The notes under the pieces: generated by a model
The model's input: only the letters and a program-made list of their open reading frames with translations
What the model was told of the DNA's origin: nothing
Databases searched by the model: none
Shown here: piece by piece, positions 12,501 through 22,140 of the stretch
How the letters are laid out: the number at the start of each line of letters is the position of its first letter
Numbering within the stretch: the stretch's first letter is position 1
Source: Cycas panzhihuaensis
Taxonomy: Eukaryota > Cycadophyta
Direction: 5' to 3'
DNA: 64,000 nucleotides
Assembly (NCBI GenBank): GCA_023213395.1
Contig: CM041465.1
Location: forward strand, 132,501,741 to 132,565,740
Translations under genes and position numbers: made by a program

Positions 12501-13653
12501 CTACTTGTCACAACCTGAGCATTACATCAAGCAAGAACAGTAACACTTGGTCTGTAAATTGAAAAAGGCTCTATATGGATTGAAATAGGCTCCTTGTGCA
12601 TGGTATGCAAAATTGGATAACCATCTTTGCGAAAATGGCTTCCATGGGTGCAACTCAGACTCAAATCTATATGTGAAAAACGGGAATGGAACAATCACTG
12701 TAGTAGTAGTGCATGTTGATGATATGATTCTCACTGGTGATGACGAAGAATCAATATCTGACATAAAAAATCAACTGGAAAGTAAGTTTGAAATGAGTCA
12801 CCTAGGTCTTTTCAACTATTACTTGGGAATCCAAGTTGATCAATAGAGCAATTCAGTCACCTTATGTCAAAGCAAGTACATTAAAGACTTGCTGACAAAA
12901 TTCTAGATGGAAGAATGTAATCCATGCTCCACCCCCATGGAAGTGAATTGCAATCTAGTTCCAGATGAGAAGGAGCCTCATATCAATGCCACTTTGTACA
13001 GGCAACTCGTTGGCAGCCTCATGTATCTCACATCAACCAGACCTGATATTTGATATTCTGTAGGTTTGATATCAAGATACATGCTCGAGCCTAGAACAAA
13101 ACATTGGAAAGCTGCAAACAAGATATTGAGATATCTAAAAGGAACAACAGAATTGAAGTTGATATTCTCAAAGGTAAAATCTTTCCAATTAACAGGTTTC
13201 TGTGATTCAGACTGGGCAGGAGACAAAGAACAAAGGAAATCAATCAGTGGACATTGTTTCTTTTTGGGCTCAGCACCAATCTCTTGGAGCAGCAAAAAAC
13301 AAGCAACAATGGCTCTTTCATCTACTGAAGGAGAGTAGAAATCATCAATTAGTGCAACCACTGAAGCAATATGGTTAAGGCAACTCCTAAGAGATCTAAA
13401 TCTGCCTCAAAAGGGAGCAACAACACTCTACTATGATAATCAAAGCACCATCATGCTTACCAAGAATCCAATACTTCATGCTAGAACAAAGCACATCGAA
13501 GTACGGCATCATTTTATTCAAGAAAAGGTTCAGAACAAGGAAATCGATCTTGTCTACTGCCAAACAGGAGATCAAGTGGTTGATACATTAACAAAGCCAC
13601 TAAGAAATGATAGATTCCAAATCCTTAGAGATAAAATAGGATTAAAGAGATAA
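9587..13653 (+). pseudogene. gag-pol: Copia gag-pol polyprotein, decayed
   Basis: The start at 9587 matches the gag start of the relative at 18525 (SSILALSEADKF against SSILGLSNNDKL). Order: gag; two CCHC knuckles near 10330-10430, the first having lost its His (CYNCSKIDNFASSC), the second intact (CYHCGQPGHFPYQC); protease with WYIDSGASRHMT near 10566; GAG-pre-integrase HLKYGHLPIDKL; integrase with HTDICGPF, RSDGRGKYIS and GVAERKNR; RT with VHVDD near 12710, the usual Tyr of YVDD being His; RNase H ending ARTKHIEVRHHF and VDTLTKPL. One frameshift near 10835 and about a dozen stops interrupt an otherwise continuous frame. Several stops stand where the relative has Trp or Gln codons. Confidence 0.9.
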
Positions 13654-13668
13654 AACATTAAGAGAGGG

Positions 13669-13898
13669 TATTAGGATATAATGTTTTATCTAGGAAATTA
13701 AGAGGCTCAAGTGAAGGTTCTATGTACACATCTTTAATGTTAACCTAAGAGGACACATTTCAGACACGTGTCACTGTGGTATGTTTCGGTTACAATTAGT
13801 TCAAAGGGAGTTACCAACCCTAAGTGTATTTATTTTCAAGAGCACTCACCAATAATCAATCAAGCACTATTCATCTGCTATCTAAGTAACTTTTGACA
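13669..13898 (+). repeat. 3' LTR, 230 bp, of the 9587-13898 Copia element
   Basis: The repeat follows the purine tract AAGAGAGGG (13660-13668), starts TATTAGGATATAATG where relatives start TGTTAG, and ends GACA. The block ACACGTGTCA near 13770 and the CCCTAAGTGTATTTATT block near 13820 recur in the LTRs of the minus-strand relative, which confirms its identity. Confidence 0.75.
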
Positions 13899-13984
13899 TG
13901 GACAACTCCTGGCTCTGGAATGAAGGTCAATAGAAACTCGAGGTTTGCATGTAGGCATCATGACATGAGGCGGTGAATGGCAAG

Positions 13985-14216
13985 ATTTATGCAAAGAAAT
14001 CAAAGCTTGCAGAAGAAAAACTTGTGTTCCTCCTTTAATGGAAATGCAAACCCATTAATGATACTGCCCAAAATCTTCAACAGTTCGACCAACTCTCTCT
14101 TGGATCTTTAGAGTTAAAGAGATCTGATAACCTCAAAATGATCAATGTATCTCTTTGCCAATTTTACATCTGTCTCAATTGATGCCACAAATCTCAGCAA
14201 GAATTCATAGACAGTC
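13985..14216 (-). pseudogene. Fragment of PP2A B' (B56) regulatory-subunit gene
   Basis: Read leftwards, the sequence gives [16 protein letters not shown], then KLAKRYIDH, a frameshift, LFNSKDPRE, and then [20 protein letters not shown] and ALISLHK. These are the conserved core of plant B' (B56) subunits of protein phosphatase 2A, which choose substrates for the phosphatase. Between LFNSKDPRE and LLKILG about 48 residues of the normal protein are missing, so the piece carries an internal deletion in addition to frameshifts. No conserved B56 sequence continues on either side. It is a dead fragment; whether it arrived by retrotransposon capture or is a remnant of a local gene cannot be told, although an LTR with a primer site in the same orientation lies at 20402-20729. 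Confidence 0.8.
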
Positions 14217-14291
14217 TTTTTTTTCTAGATCAATGCTTTCCAACCCCATGTTTTCCCAAATATCTACATCCTCACAGAAAGATAGATATGG

Positions 14292-14466
14292 TGTCAGAAT
14301 GCTAGACAAAAGATTGATAAAGAATGCTTGATGATTATCATTGAGGTCTCAAGAGAATAAATACACTTAGGGTAAGTAACCGACATGTAACTGAAATACA
14401 TCTAAAGGCCACGTGTCAGTCGGTTACATATATTTAGTCTATAAGATAAAACATTACATTCTAACA
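14292..14466 (-). repeat. 3' LTR of the 14292-19439 Copia element
   Basis: 175 bp with TGTTAG...CTGACA ends read on the minus strand; five differences from the 5' LTR at 19265-19439. It contains CACGTG (an E-box/G-box type hexamer) inside GGCCACGTGTCAG near 14406-14418. Confidence 0.95.
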
Positions 14467-14476
14467 CCCTCTCTTA
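14467..14476 (-). other. Polypurine tract of the 14292-19439 Copia element
   Basis: Read on the minus strand this is TAAGAGAGGG directly ahead of the LTR, the same tract as in the + strand relative at 13659-13668. Confidence 0.8.
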
Positions 14477-14481
14477 ATGTT

Positions 14482-17400
14482 TTATCCTATTACACTTATT
14501 TTATCCCTAAGTATTTGGAATTTATTTTTTCCAAGTGGTTTGGTTAATATGTCTGCCACCTATTCATCTGTAGGGGAATAGACAAGATCCACTTCTTTGT
14601 TCTGGACTTTTTCTCTAATAAAGTGATGTTGAACCTCTATGTGTTTGGCTCTGGCATGAAATATAGGATTCTTCGTGAGTTTGATGGTACTCTGATTGTC
14701 GCAGTGGAGTATGGTTGCTTCCTTTTGAGGCTTTATTAAATCATCCAAAAGTTGTCTGAGCCATCCGCTTCGTGGTTGCAATCGACTGATTTGTACTCAT
14801 CTTCTATGGATGATAATGCTACAGTGGCTTGTTTTTTTGCTGCTCCAGGATATTGGTGAAGATCCTAGGAAGAAGTAGTATCCGCTGGTTGACTTCCTTT
14901 GTTCTTTGTCACCTGCCTAGTCCAAATCACAATACCCTGTTAACTGAAGAGTTTTTCCTTTTGGAAATACCAATTTAAATTCTGTCGTGCCTTTTAGATA
15001 CCTCAAGATTCTTTTTGCAGCGTTCCAATGTTTTATTCTTGGGTCATGCATGTATCTTGAAATTACCCCTATAGCATATGAGATGACTGGTCTGGTTGCC
15101 GTGAGGTAGATGAGGCTTCCAATGAGTTGTCTGTACAAGGTTGCATTTACACATGGATCCTTTTCATCTAGAATCAAGTTGCAGTTCACTTCAATGGGCG
15201 TAGAGCAAGGATTGCACTCTTCCATACGAAATTTAGCTAACATGTCTTTTATGTATTTGTTCTGGCAGAGAGAAATTGAATCATTCTGTTGATCTAATTG
15301 GATTCCTAAATAGTAGTTGAGGATCCCTAGGTCTGTCATCTCAAATTTGCCTTCTAGTTGACATTTTATGTCTAATATTGATTCTTTATCATCACCAGTA
15401 AGAATCATGTCATCAACATATATCACCATTCCTATTTTTTATATATAGACTTGAGTCTGCGTTGTTTCTTTGGAAGCCATTGTTGCAAAGATGATTATCA
15501 AGTTTTTCATACCATGCACGAGGAGCCTGTTTCAGTCCATATAGAGCTTTTTTCAATTTGCAGACAAGGTGCACTTGCCCTTCTTTGATATATCCCTCAG
15601 GTTGAGACATGTAAACCTCTTCTTCCAACTCGCCATTTAGGAATGCGCTATTCACATCTAATTGGTATATGTTCCAATTTTTATGTGCTGCTAGAGCTAT
15701 AACTATTCTTACTGTGTTCAGTTTGGCCATTGGAGAGAATGTTTCTTCATAATCTACACCTGTTGTTTGAGTGTAACCTTTTGCTACTAGCCTGGCTTTG
15801 TATTTTTCTATTTTCCCTTCAAGCCCCATTTTGATTTTGTAGACCCATTTGCAATTTACAATTGATTTGTTGGGAGGTAGTTCAACCAGTTCCCATGTTT
15901 GATTCTTTATTATGGACTCTAGCTCAATGTCCATGGCTTTCCTCCATTCTGAATGATCCTTTGCTTCAATGAATGATTTTGATTCTACCTGATTGAATAG
16001 GGCTTTTGGCTTTTGGCTTCTTGTCCGATGGGGAAGGATTTCACCTGTTCCTTCCTCTATAGTTTTAAGATACCATTTGGGAAGTCTTTTTCCTTTTTCG
16101 CCTTCTTCAATCCTTCATTCTTCTGAAGAGACTTCTTCTTGAGGAGTAGTGTTTGAAATAGATTCTTCAGAGATCTCTTCTGTAGTTATTCCTGATTCTT
16201 CTTCTGAAGGGGTATCAGGAATAACTATCTGAGATATTTTCTCTATCACTGGAATTTGGTTTATGCTTTCTTCCTTGTCTTCTTCATTAAAAATGACATC
16301 CCTGCTTACATACACTTTGTTTGTTCTGGGATCTATGCACTTGTAAGCTTTAAAGTTTTTGTTGTATCCTTCCATAATGCATTCCAAACTTTTTGATTCT
16401 AGCTTTGTCCTTTTTTTGTCGGGTATGAAGACAAAGGCTTGGCTGCCAAATACCTTGAGGTGACTTATGTCCGGTTTCCTTCCTGTCCATGCTTCCTCTG
16501 GAGTAAGATGGTCTACTGCTTTGGTTGGGCTCCTATTCAGTAGATAGCAAGCTATGCTAATTGCTTCAGCCCAATATGTTTTTGGAACACTTTTGCCAAT
16601 TAACATGTTCGTGCCATCTCCATGATTACTCTGTTTTTCCTTTCAGCTATCCCATTTGATTAGGGTGTGTACGGGGTTGTGAACTGTCTCTGTATCCCCT
16701 TGATTTTGCAATATTCCAAAAACTTTTTGGAAATGTATTCTCCTCCTCCATCGGACCTTAAGCATTTTATCTTGGAATCAACTTCCAATTCAACTTTGGC
16801 TTTGAATTCTTTGAACACATCAAAGACTAATGATTTAGTATGCAAGAAGTAGGTCCAGATTTTTCTAGTTAGGTCATCTATGAAGGTGAGGAAATATTTG
16901 CATCCGTTGATGGAGTGTGGGGTGAATGGACCACACAAATCAGTATGAACTAACTCTAATTTCTTTTGTGCTCGCCATTTGCTTTCATAAAATGGCAGCC
17001 TATGTTGTTTGCCAAATTGGCAGCTTTTACATACAAAATTATTTGATGAAATTTGAGGCAGACCAACTACTAGACCATTTCTCTCCATATTTTTTAATTT
17101 TTCCATGGGGAGATGACCATACTTCAAATGCCGCATCTTATTATTATGACTTACTACGGTACAAGTTGTTACATCAGGTACAATTAGGTGTGATAGCAAC
17201 CTATATAGGTCATTGCTTTCAACCCTTTTTGCAATTACATGGCCATTATTTTTCATGTCTAGGATGTAACAAAATCCTTTCTCATCAAATACAGTGCTCA
17301 ACCCCTTTTTCTTGAGTTGGGATACTGACAGAAGGTTCATTTTTAAACCAAGTACAAAAAGTACATTTCCAATTTTCTCGACCTTGTCCTTTATTTGTAT

Positions 17401-18525
17401 GGCAGTGGTTCCCACTCCTTTGATCTCGAGGGAGTATTTGTCTCCTAATTCCACGGATTTGTTAGAAGTATATAGCCGCAGACTTTCAAACCATTCTTCT
17501 GGATTGGTCATATGGTGAGAAGCTCCTGAGTAGATATACCATACATCTTTGTCTTGGAGGCTTACTGCTAGGGCAACAATGAAAGCTATTTCCTCTTCTT
17601 CATCATCATCATCATTATCACCGGAATGTTCCTTGTTGTAGTTGCCTATGGGCCTTTTCCCTCTCTGGATCTCTGATTTTTTGCATTGGTATGGGAAATG
17701 TTCTGATTGACCACAGTGATAACATACATCAAATGCTTTGCAAGAACTAGCAGAATGACTAGTCTTACTGCAACTATAGCAAATCCTTGGAGTAATGTTA
17801 CGACCTCTCCCTCTTGTATCTTGCCAACGACCTCTTGATGAAGCACGACCTTCGGGAGTCCTTCCTCTTCCTCTGCTGCATCCTCTGAAACCCAGGTTTA
17901 ATCTTGAGGCAAAGGCATCTTCCAATTCCCTTGCATCCTCATATCTCTTGTTCCTTTGCTCCTGTCTTAGCAACAATCCTGTTAAAGTATCAATTTTCAT
18001 TGTTGCTATCTAATCATTATTAGCGATGGTATTAATCGTTACATCGAACAATTTGGGTAGTTTACTGACCACAAGTTCTACCAATTCTTGATTAGTGAGA
18101 GGAGAACCCGCATTGGAGAGGTCAACCCTTAGTGAAGCTATTTTATGCAAAAAGTCAGTAATTGTTTCGGATTCCTTCATATGAAGTTTGAACAGTTCTT
18201 TCTTCAAGGCTATTATCCTAGCCTTGTTCCTTTGTCCATATAAGTTCTCCAGACACTTCCAAATGCTTTCAGTGGAGTATAGGTTTTCAATATAGATAAG
18301 AAGAGAATTTGAAATAGATAGTTTTAAGATGATAACACCTGTACTATCTCGATATTCCCAGCTAGTTTATTCAGGCCCAACATCCTTTGGTTTGGTTTCG
18401 GCTCCAGTTGCTATTCTCCAGGCATTTCTAGCTCTGATAAGGGTTTCTATCTTGATTTTCCAAATGTGGTAGTTAATATCAGTGAGCTTGTCATTATTGG
18501 ACAGACCTAGGATGGAGGAAACCAT
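14482..18525 (-). pseudogene. gag-pol: Copia gag-pol polyprotein, nearly full length
   Basis: The frame begins with an ATG at 18525 and ends with TAA at 14482. In order: gag; two intact CCHC knuckles (CYSCSKTSHSASSC and CYHCGQSEHFPYQC, near 17690-17790); protease, where the catalytic Asp of DSG is Tyr (WYIYSGASHHMT near 17530); GAG-pre-integrase; integrase with HTDLCGPF, RSDGGGEYIS and the Glu-bearing ERKNR block; RT with intact YVDDM near 15410; RNase H ending ARAKHIEVQHHF near 14640. Longest open stretch is 446 codons (16660-18000). There are two frameshifts, near 16630 and near 15425, plus stops near 18390 and 18010. The mutated protease alone would block maturation. Confidence 0.93.
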
Positions 18526-19250
18526 TTTTGGGGACAGAAGAGTGTTCTGGGAGCCCTAGGTCATACAACGGTATGGATTTTCGTACAGTACCTAAGTTGT
18601 ACGGATGGAGATGATACCTATCTCAAAAGAGAGATATTGGAGAGTAGATCAAGAATCTGTAATTATTTTTCTAAGGCAGCTTTTATTTTGAGAGAAATCT
18701 GGCCCGAACTCTCTGAATGGGTTGCTAGGGTTTCTCACAAATGTGAAGAAATCTTTGTAAATCTTCGAGAAATCTTTTCAAGAAAGCATTCAAAAGATTT
18801 ATATACTCTAAATAAAGAATTCTGGTCTGAAATTACCCAAAGATCTACTCGGATCTGAGAGAAACCTTCAAAACTCTTAAAAACTCTCCGCGGCTAGTAA
18901 ATGGGTTAAAACCCCTTCGAAATGAGCTCAGATCACTTCGTGATAGAAGGAAAAGATGAAGAGGACGTCGAGATCTACAATCTGGGTGAGTTTCGTTGAA
19001 ATCTGAGAACATGATTTTTTCAAGTCCGTACGACTATATGGTTCTATACAGTCACCTCTGCACCTACTTAACACTTTGATTCTGCCTTGCTTGGTCTTCT
19101 TGCCCCCTCCTTTTATTTCTCCAGATGCCTCTCTTTCTTTGCTTCAGCTTTGTTTGAAGACCCTGTCTTTCTCCTTTACAGCTTGCCTAAGATTGCACTT
19201 GTTCCTCTTACTTAATTTGTAGAAACCTTCTCTTAACCAGGCAGAATAAC
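18526..19250 (-). other. Leader of the 14292-19439 Copia element
   Basis: About 725 bp between primer site and gag ATG. It has no recognised coding content in the element's orientation. A 73-codon frame on the opposite strand (18637-18858) is most likely chance. Confidence 0.6.
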
Positions 19251-19264
19251 CTGCTCTGATACTA
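19251..19264 (-). other. Primer binding site, tRNA-iMet type
   Basis: On the minus strand the bases next to the 5' LTR read TAGTATCAGAGCAG, one change from TGGTATCAGAGC, the complement of the initiator-Met tRNA 3' end that most plant Copia elements use. Confidence 0.85.
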
Positions 19265-19439
19265 TGTCAGAATGCTAGACAAAAGATTGATAAAGAATGC
19301 TTGATGATTATCATTGAGGTCTCAAGAGAATAAATACACTTAGGGTAACTAACCGACATGTAACCGAAATACATCTAAAGGACACGTGTCAGTCGGTTAC
19401 ATATATCTAGTCTATAAGATAAAACATTACATTTTAACA
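19265..19439 (-). repeat. 5' LTR of the 14292-19439 Copia element
   Basis: 175 bp partner of the LTR at 14292-14466, followed on the right by the target duplication TATGG. As 5' LTR it would carry the element promoter. Confidence 0.95.
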
Positions 19440-19444
19440 TATGG

Positions 19445-20387
19445 TGACTGCCAAAATTTAACCATAGATATCCCAAAAATTTAAATAAATAAATATATCA
19501 GATATCAAAGAATCAAAGCAACATGCAAAACCCTGGAGCTCCCAAAGCAATAACTAGCGAACAGTAAAGATAGATATGACCCATGTATGTAATAATACCA
19601 TTTCTATTGCTACAAACATCACACGAGCTCTTCGATTCAACTTAGCTTGATGCCCTCCTCCCATGGGCTTCTAACGTCTCATGAATGGACCCTTTGATCT
19701 CTGTGATCAACTTGAACGCCCTTGCCACACATAATGTTCACGAACAATCTAGACTACCATTGCTTTGAGCTTTGACCAAGACACCTACAGATTTGTCCTT
19801 TGGTACTATGGTTAACACCTCACGTCTCAGGAGGTCTCGACCTCAGACAATTTTGATCTTCCTCCAACGATTGCTCTCTCAAGCTATATTCAAACTCTTA
19901 GTTCATGGGTGGCCACTATTTCTATTTAGCACAACAGATTTGTACAATAGAACTTTTGTTTACACACCCAACAATCACCATTAAACTCTTATATCAAATT
20001 TGTCTCTTCAAACCCTATGTTCATACATATCTATCAAATTTTCTTTCAAACACAATTACTTGTAGAACTTTTCAAAGCCACCAAAACATATCACCTATTT
20101 CTCATTTAATTGATGGAATATTGACTTACAACTCCCTCATACAGGGTGATCAGTCTTGCTTGGGCGATAAACTTGTGGATGCACTTCAAAACACCCACAT
20201 GCTTAATATAGGAGTTCCACATGCATTTCAATAAATGTTCACAATAAACAAAAAATGAATATTACTGTCAGTATAGAAGCTCTTTCTTCACTTATAGCTT
20301 CATCTTGCCCCAATCTTTGGTCACATATCTTCTCGGCATAACCTTTACATTGAACCTCCTTTGAATTTATCCTCTTCTAACGCTAGC
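19445..20387. other. Non-coding stretch between Copia element and an isolated LTR
   Basis: No gene is convincing here. Read on the minus strand this would be the interior next to the primer site at 20388-20401, and after removal of the inserted Copia element it runs straight into the PP2A B' fragment. Short open frames at 19772-19984 and 19905-20234 lack family resemblance. Confidence 0.4.
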
Positions 20388-20401
20388 CCACTTTGACACC
20401 A
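20388..20401 (-). other. Possible primer binding site
   Basis: Minus-strand TGGTGTCAAAGTGG abuts the inner end of the candidate LTR at 20402. It starts TGG as primer sites do and resembles TGGTATCAGAGC, with a few differences; the tRNA is not certain. Confidence 0.5.
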
Positions 20402-20729
20402 TGTTAGAAAAAGATATGCATTATAACATAATATGTAACAACATGAGGTGATTAAAGATATAAACTATAAATGAATCAAAGAATGAAGTACGTACAAACA
20501 CATAAGACAATAATGCATATGGGAATGATCATGTCCAATTGTTGTATTAGGTATGAATACATACTTAAAGTACATAGTCACCTCACGGTTGTCCAATCAC
20601 ATGTAAGAACCGTTACGTCCGCCACTAGGATGATACATGGACACACATGCACATGCACACACCTTAATGACCCAATTTAATATTACATGAGAGAGTTGGG
20701 GACACCTTATTATTAATATTAACCCAACA
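20402..20729 (-). repeat. Candidate LTR, 328 bp, minus orientation
   Basis: Read on the minus strand it begins TGTTGGGTTAATATT and ends TTTTTCTAACA, with TGTT...AACA inverted ends, and is followed by a primer-site-like sequence. No second copy was found in the window, so the rest of the element is lost or unrecognised. Boundaries are inferred from the ends only. Confidence 0.55.
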
Positions 20730-21154
20730 TTAAACATTACTTCTAACATGTAACTAAACATAGCAATGTAATATATTAATTTTTGGTAAGTTAATCTAAT
20801 AATTGGATTTTGACAATTTCCTCAATAGCCCTCACCAATGGCCATTGTTCCATTTGAAGTCCTGAAATTTAGCAATTTTTCTCTAGGAATATTTGAAACC
20901 ACCATAAACAAGGTTTTTCTATGTACCCTTGTCTTTAGGTCTCACATGCTTGGAATGTGGGGATTATAAAATCTCATTCTTTTCCAGGGAGGCCCCAACT
21001 CATTGCTTGTAATAAGGCTACAACATTCCTCCCCACTGCTTGGGGAACATTGTCCATAATGAGTCTACTCTACTGTTAGTTGTTCTTATAAGCTTTATAA
21101 TGTCTCTTATACTAGTCAATCAAATATTCATTGACTCTTTCTTGGTTGCAGGGT
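20730..21154. other. Intergenic stretch, nothing recognised
   Basis: About 425 bp of AT-rich sequence between the isolated LTR and the next element's target duplication. I see no gene, repeat or structured element. Confidence 0.5.
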
Positions 21155-21159
21155 GGATA
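21155..21159. repeat. Target site duplication GGATA, left copy
   Basis: GGATA stands directly before the TGTTGGAGC that opens the 5' LTR and recurs directly after the CAACA that closes the 3' LTR at 27866-27870. The match fixes both outer ends of the 21160-27865 element. Confidence 0.85.
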
Positions 21160-21815
21160 TGTTGGAGCTAAAATTGACTCAATGGTTGTGTGAGGACCAG
21201 AGGTAGGTCAGACAACCCGAGTTGTGCAGGTATGGACCGTACGGAGGTACGTATGAGGCAAAACGGCAGAAAAACAAGCATGCAGGTGCGAGGACAAAGG
21301 TGCGTGCACAGGCGAATGCGCATGGCGAGGAGCGTACCGGTAAGCGGAACCAAACCAGCGGCACGCATGACTGTGGGACCAATGAAGACACAGGGAGGTG
21401 CGGACGACGTGCTGGACGTCTGAAACCAAAGGAGTAATTAATTAAGGCCAAACAAAGTGATTAAGTGAAGAGGTACGCATAACTGAAGAGGTATGCATGA
21501 CTGAAGAGGTACGGTTATGACAGGCAGTCATAACCCTTCAGCATAAAGGCACCAGCAGGAGTACTTAAGGAGGTATGCATGATTCACCTGGTGAGGGTGA
21601 GAGCCGGATATCATGGGTACGCCAGGAGGAGATGACGCATGATGACCCGGTTGGAGCACGAATGTATGATAAGCACCATCTGGGTACGCATATGTAACAA
21701 AAGAACGGTATGCTGCTGGAATGCTCAGGAATGCATTCCAGCCTCTGTGTAAATGAACTGTTGAATTAATAAAAGGAAGAGTGTCTTATTACACTTACGA
21801 GACACCTCTGCTCAC
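21160..21815 (+). repeat. 5' LTR of the Tat-like element, with inverted tail
   Basis: Positions 21160-21781 align with 27021-27639 of the 3' LTR. After the shared GGAAGAG the 5' copy continues with 35 bases (21781-21815) that are the exact reverse complement of 27817-27851 near the end of the 3' LTR; the rest of the LTR end is missing. Three near-tandem GAAGAGGTACGCAT-type units lie at about 21466-21530. Confidence 0.85.
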
Positions 21816-21843
21816 AGTTTGTCATAACCCTAAAAAACACATA

Positions 21844-22140
21844 CAGGTGTGTAAACAAAATTGGAAATCTTTGAGTATACCTAAGCGGAATTGGTCTAAC
21901 TACTTCTACCACACCTTGGGGAGAGTAGCAAAAGACTGGTTCCTGGGAAGGGAGCAAAACCTAGATATAACTTGGGGAAACCTAAGGGAATCTTTTATAA
22001 AAACTTTTAGGCATACTTCAGAAAACCAAGAAGTAAATAAAATCCTGAAACATATCAGAATGATGAGCATAAAACTAGAAACGACATTTGATGATCAGAA
22101 ACAAGAGAATCCATACATAGTGAAGAAGAAGAAATTGTGA
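21844..22140 (+). pseudogene. gag: Gypsy gag remnant
   Basis: The frame reads NWSNYFYHTLGRVAKDWFLG and then TWGNLRESFIKTFRHTSENQ, the pattern of the retrotransposon gag (capsid) domain in which Trp and Phe positions recur. Only about 95 codons survive. Capsid N-terminus, zinc knuckle and protease are all missing, and the next readable block is the linker ahead of RT. Confidence 0.65.

Larger units (their letters stand above)
9587..13898 (+). mobile_element. Copia LTR retrotransposon with 3' LTR only
   Basis: Gag through RNase H are present in one orientation, followed by a polypurine tract and a 230 bp 3' LTR. It is a close relative of the complete minus-strand element at 14292-19439; the two stand tail to tail. 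The leader and 5' LTR are missing or unrecognisable left of 9587. Confidence 0.88.
14292..19439 (-). mobile_element. Complete Copia LTR retrotransposon, 5148 bp
   Basis: Two 175 bp LTRs (14292-14466 and 19265-19439) differ at five positions by my count. They are flanked by the 5 bp duplication TATGG at 14287-14291 and 19440-19444. A primer site (19251-19264) and polypurine tract (14467-14476) lie at the proper inner edges for minus-strand orientation. The interior codes for gag-pol with two frameshifts and several stops, so the copy is complete in structure but not in coding capacity. Confidence 0.96.

Noticed and set aside
21179-21451. Overlapping open frames of 60-90 codons on both strands
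   Set aside because: They lie in the LTR, are Arg/Pro-rich because of local composition, and recur only as part of the LTR copy at 27003-27290.
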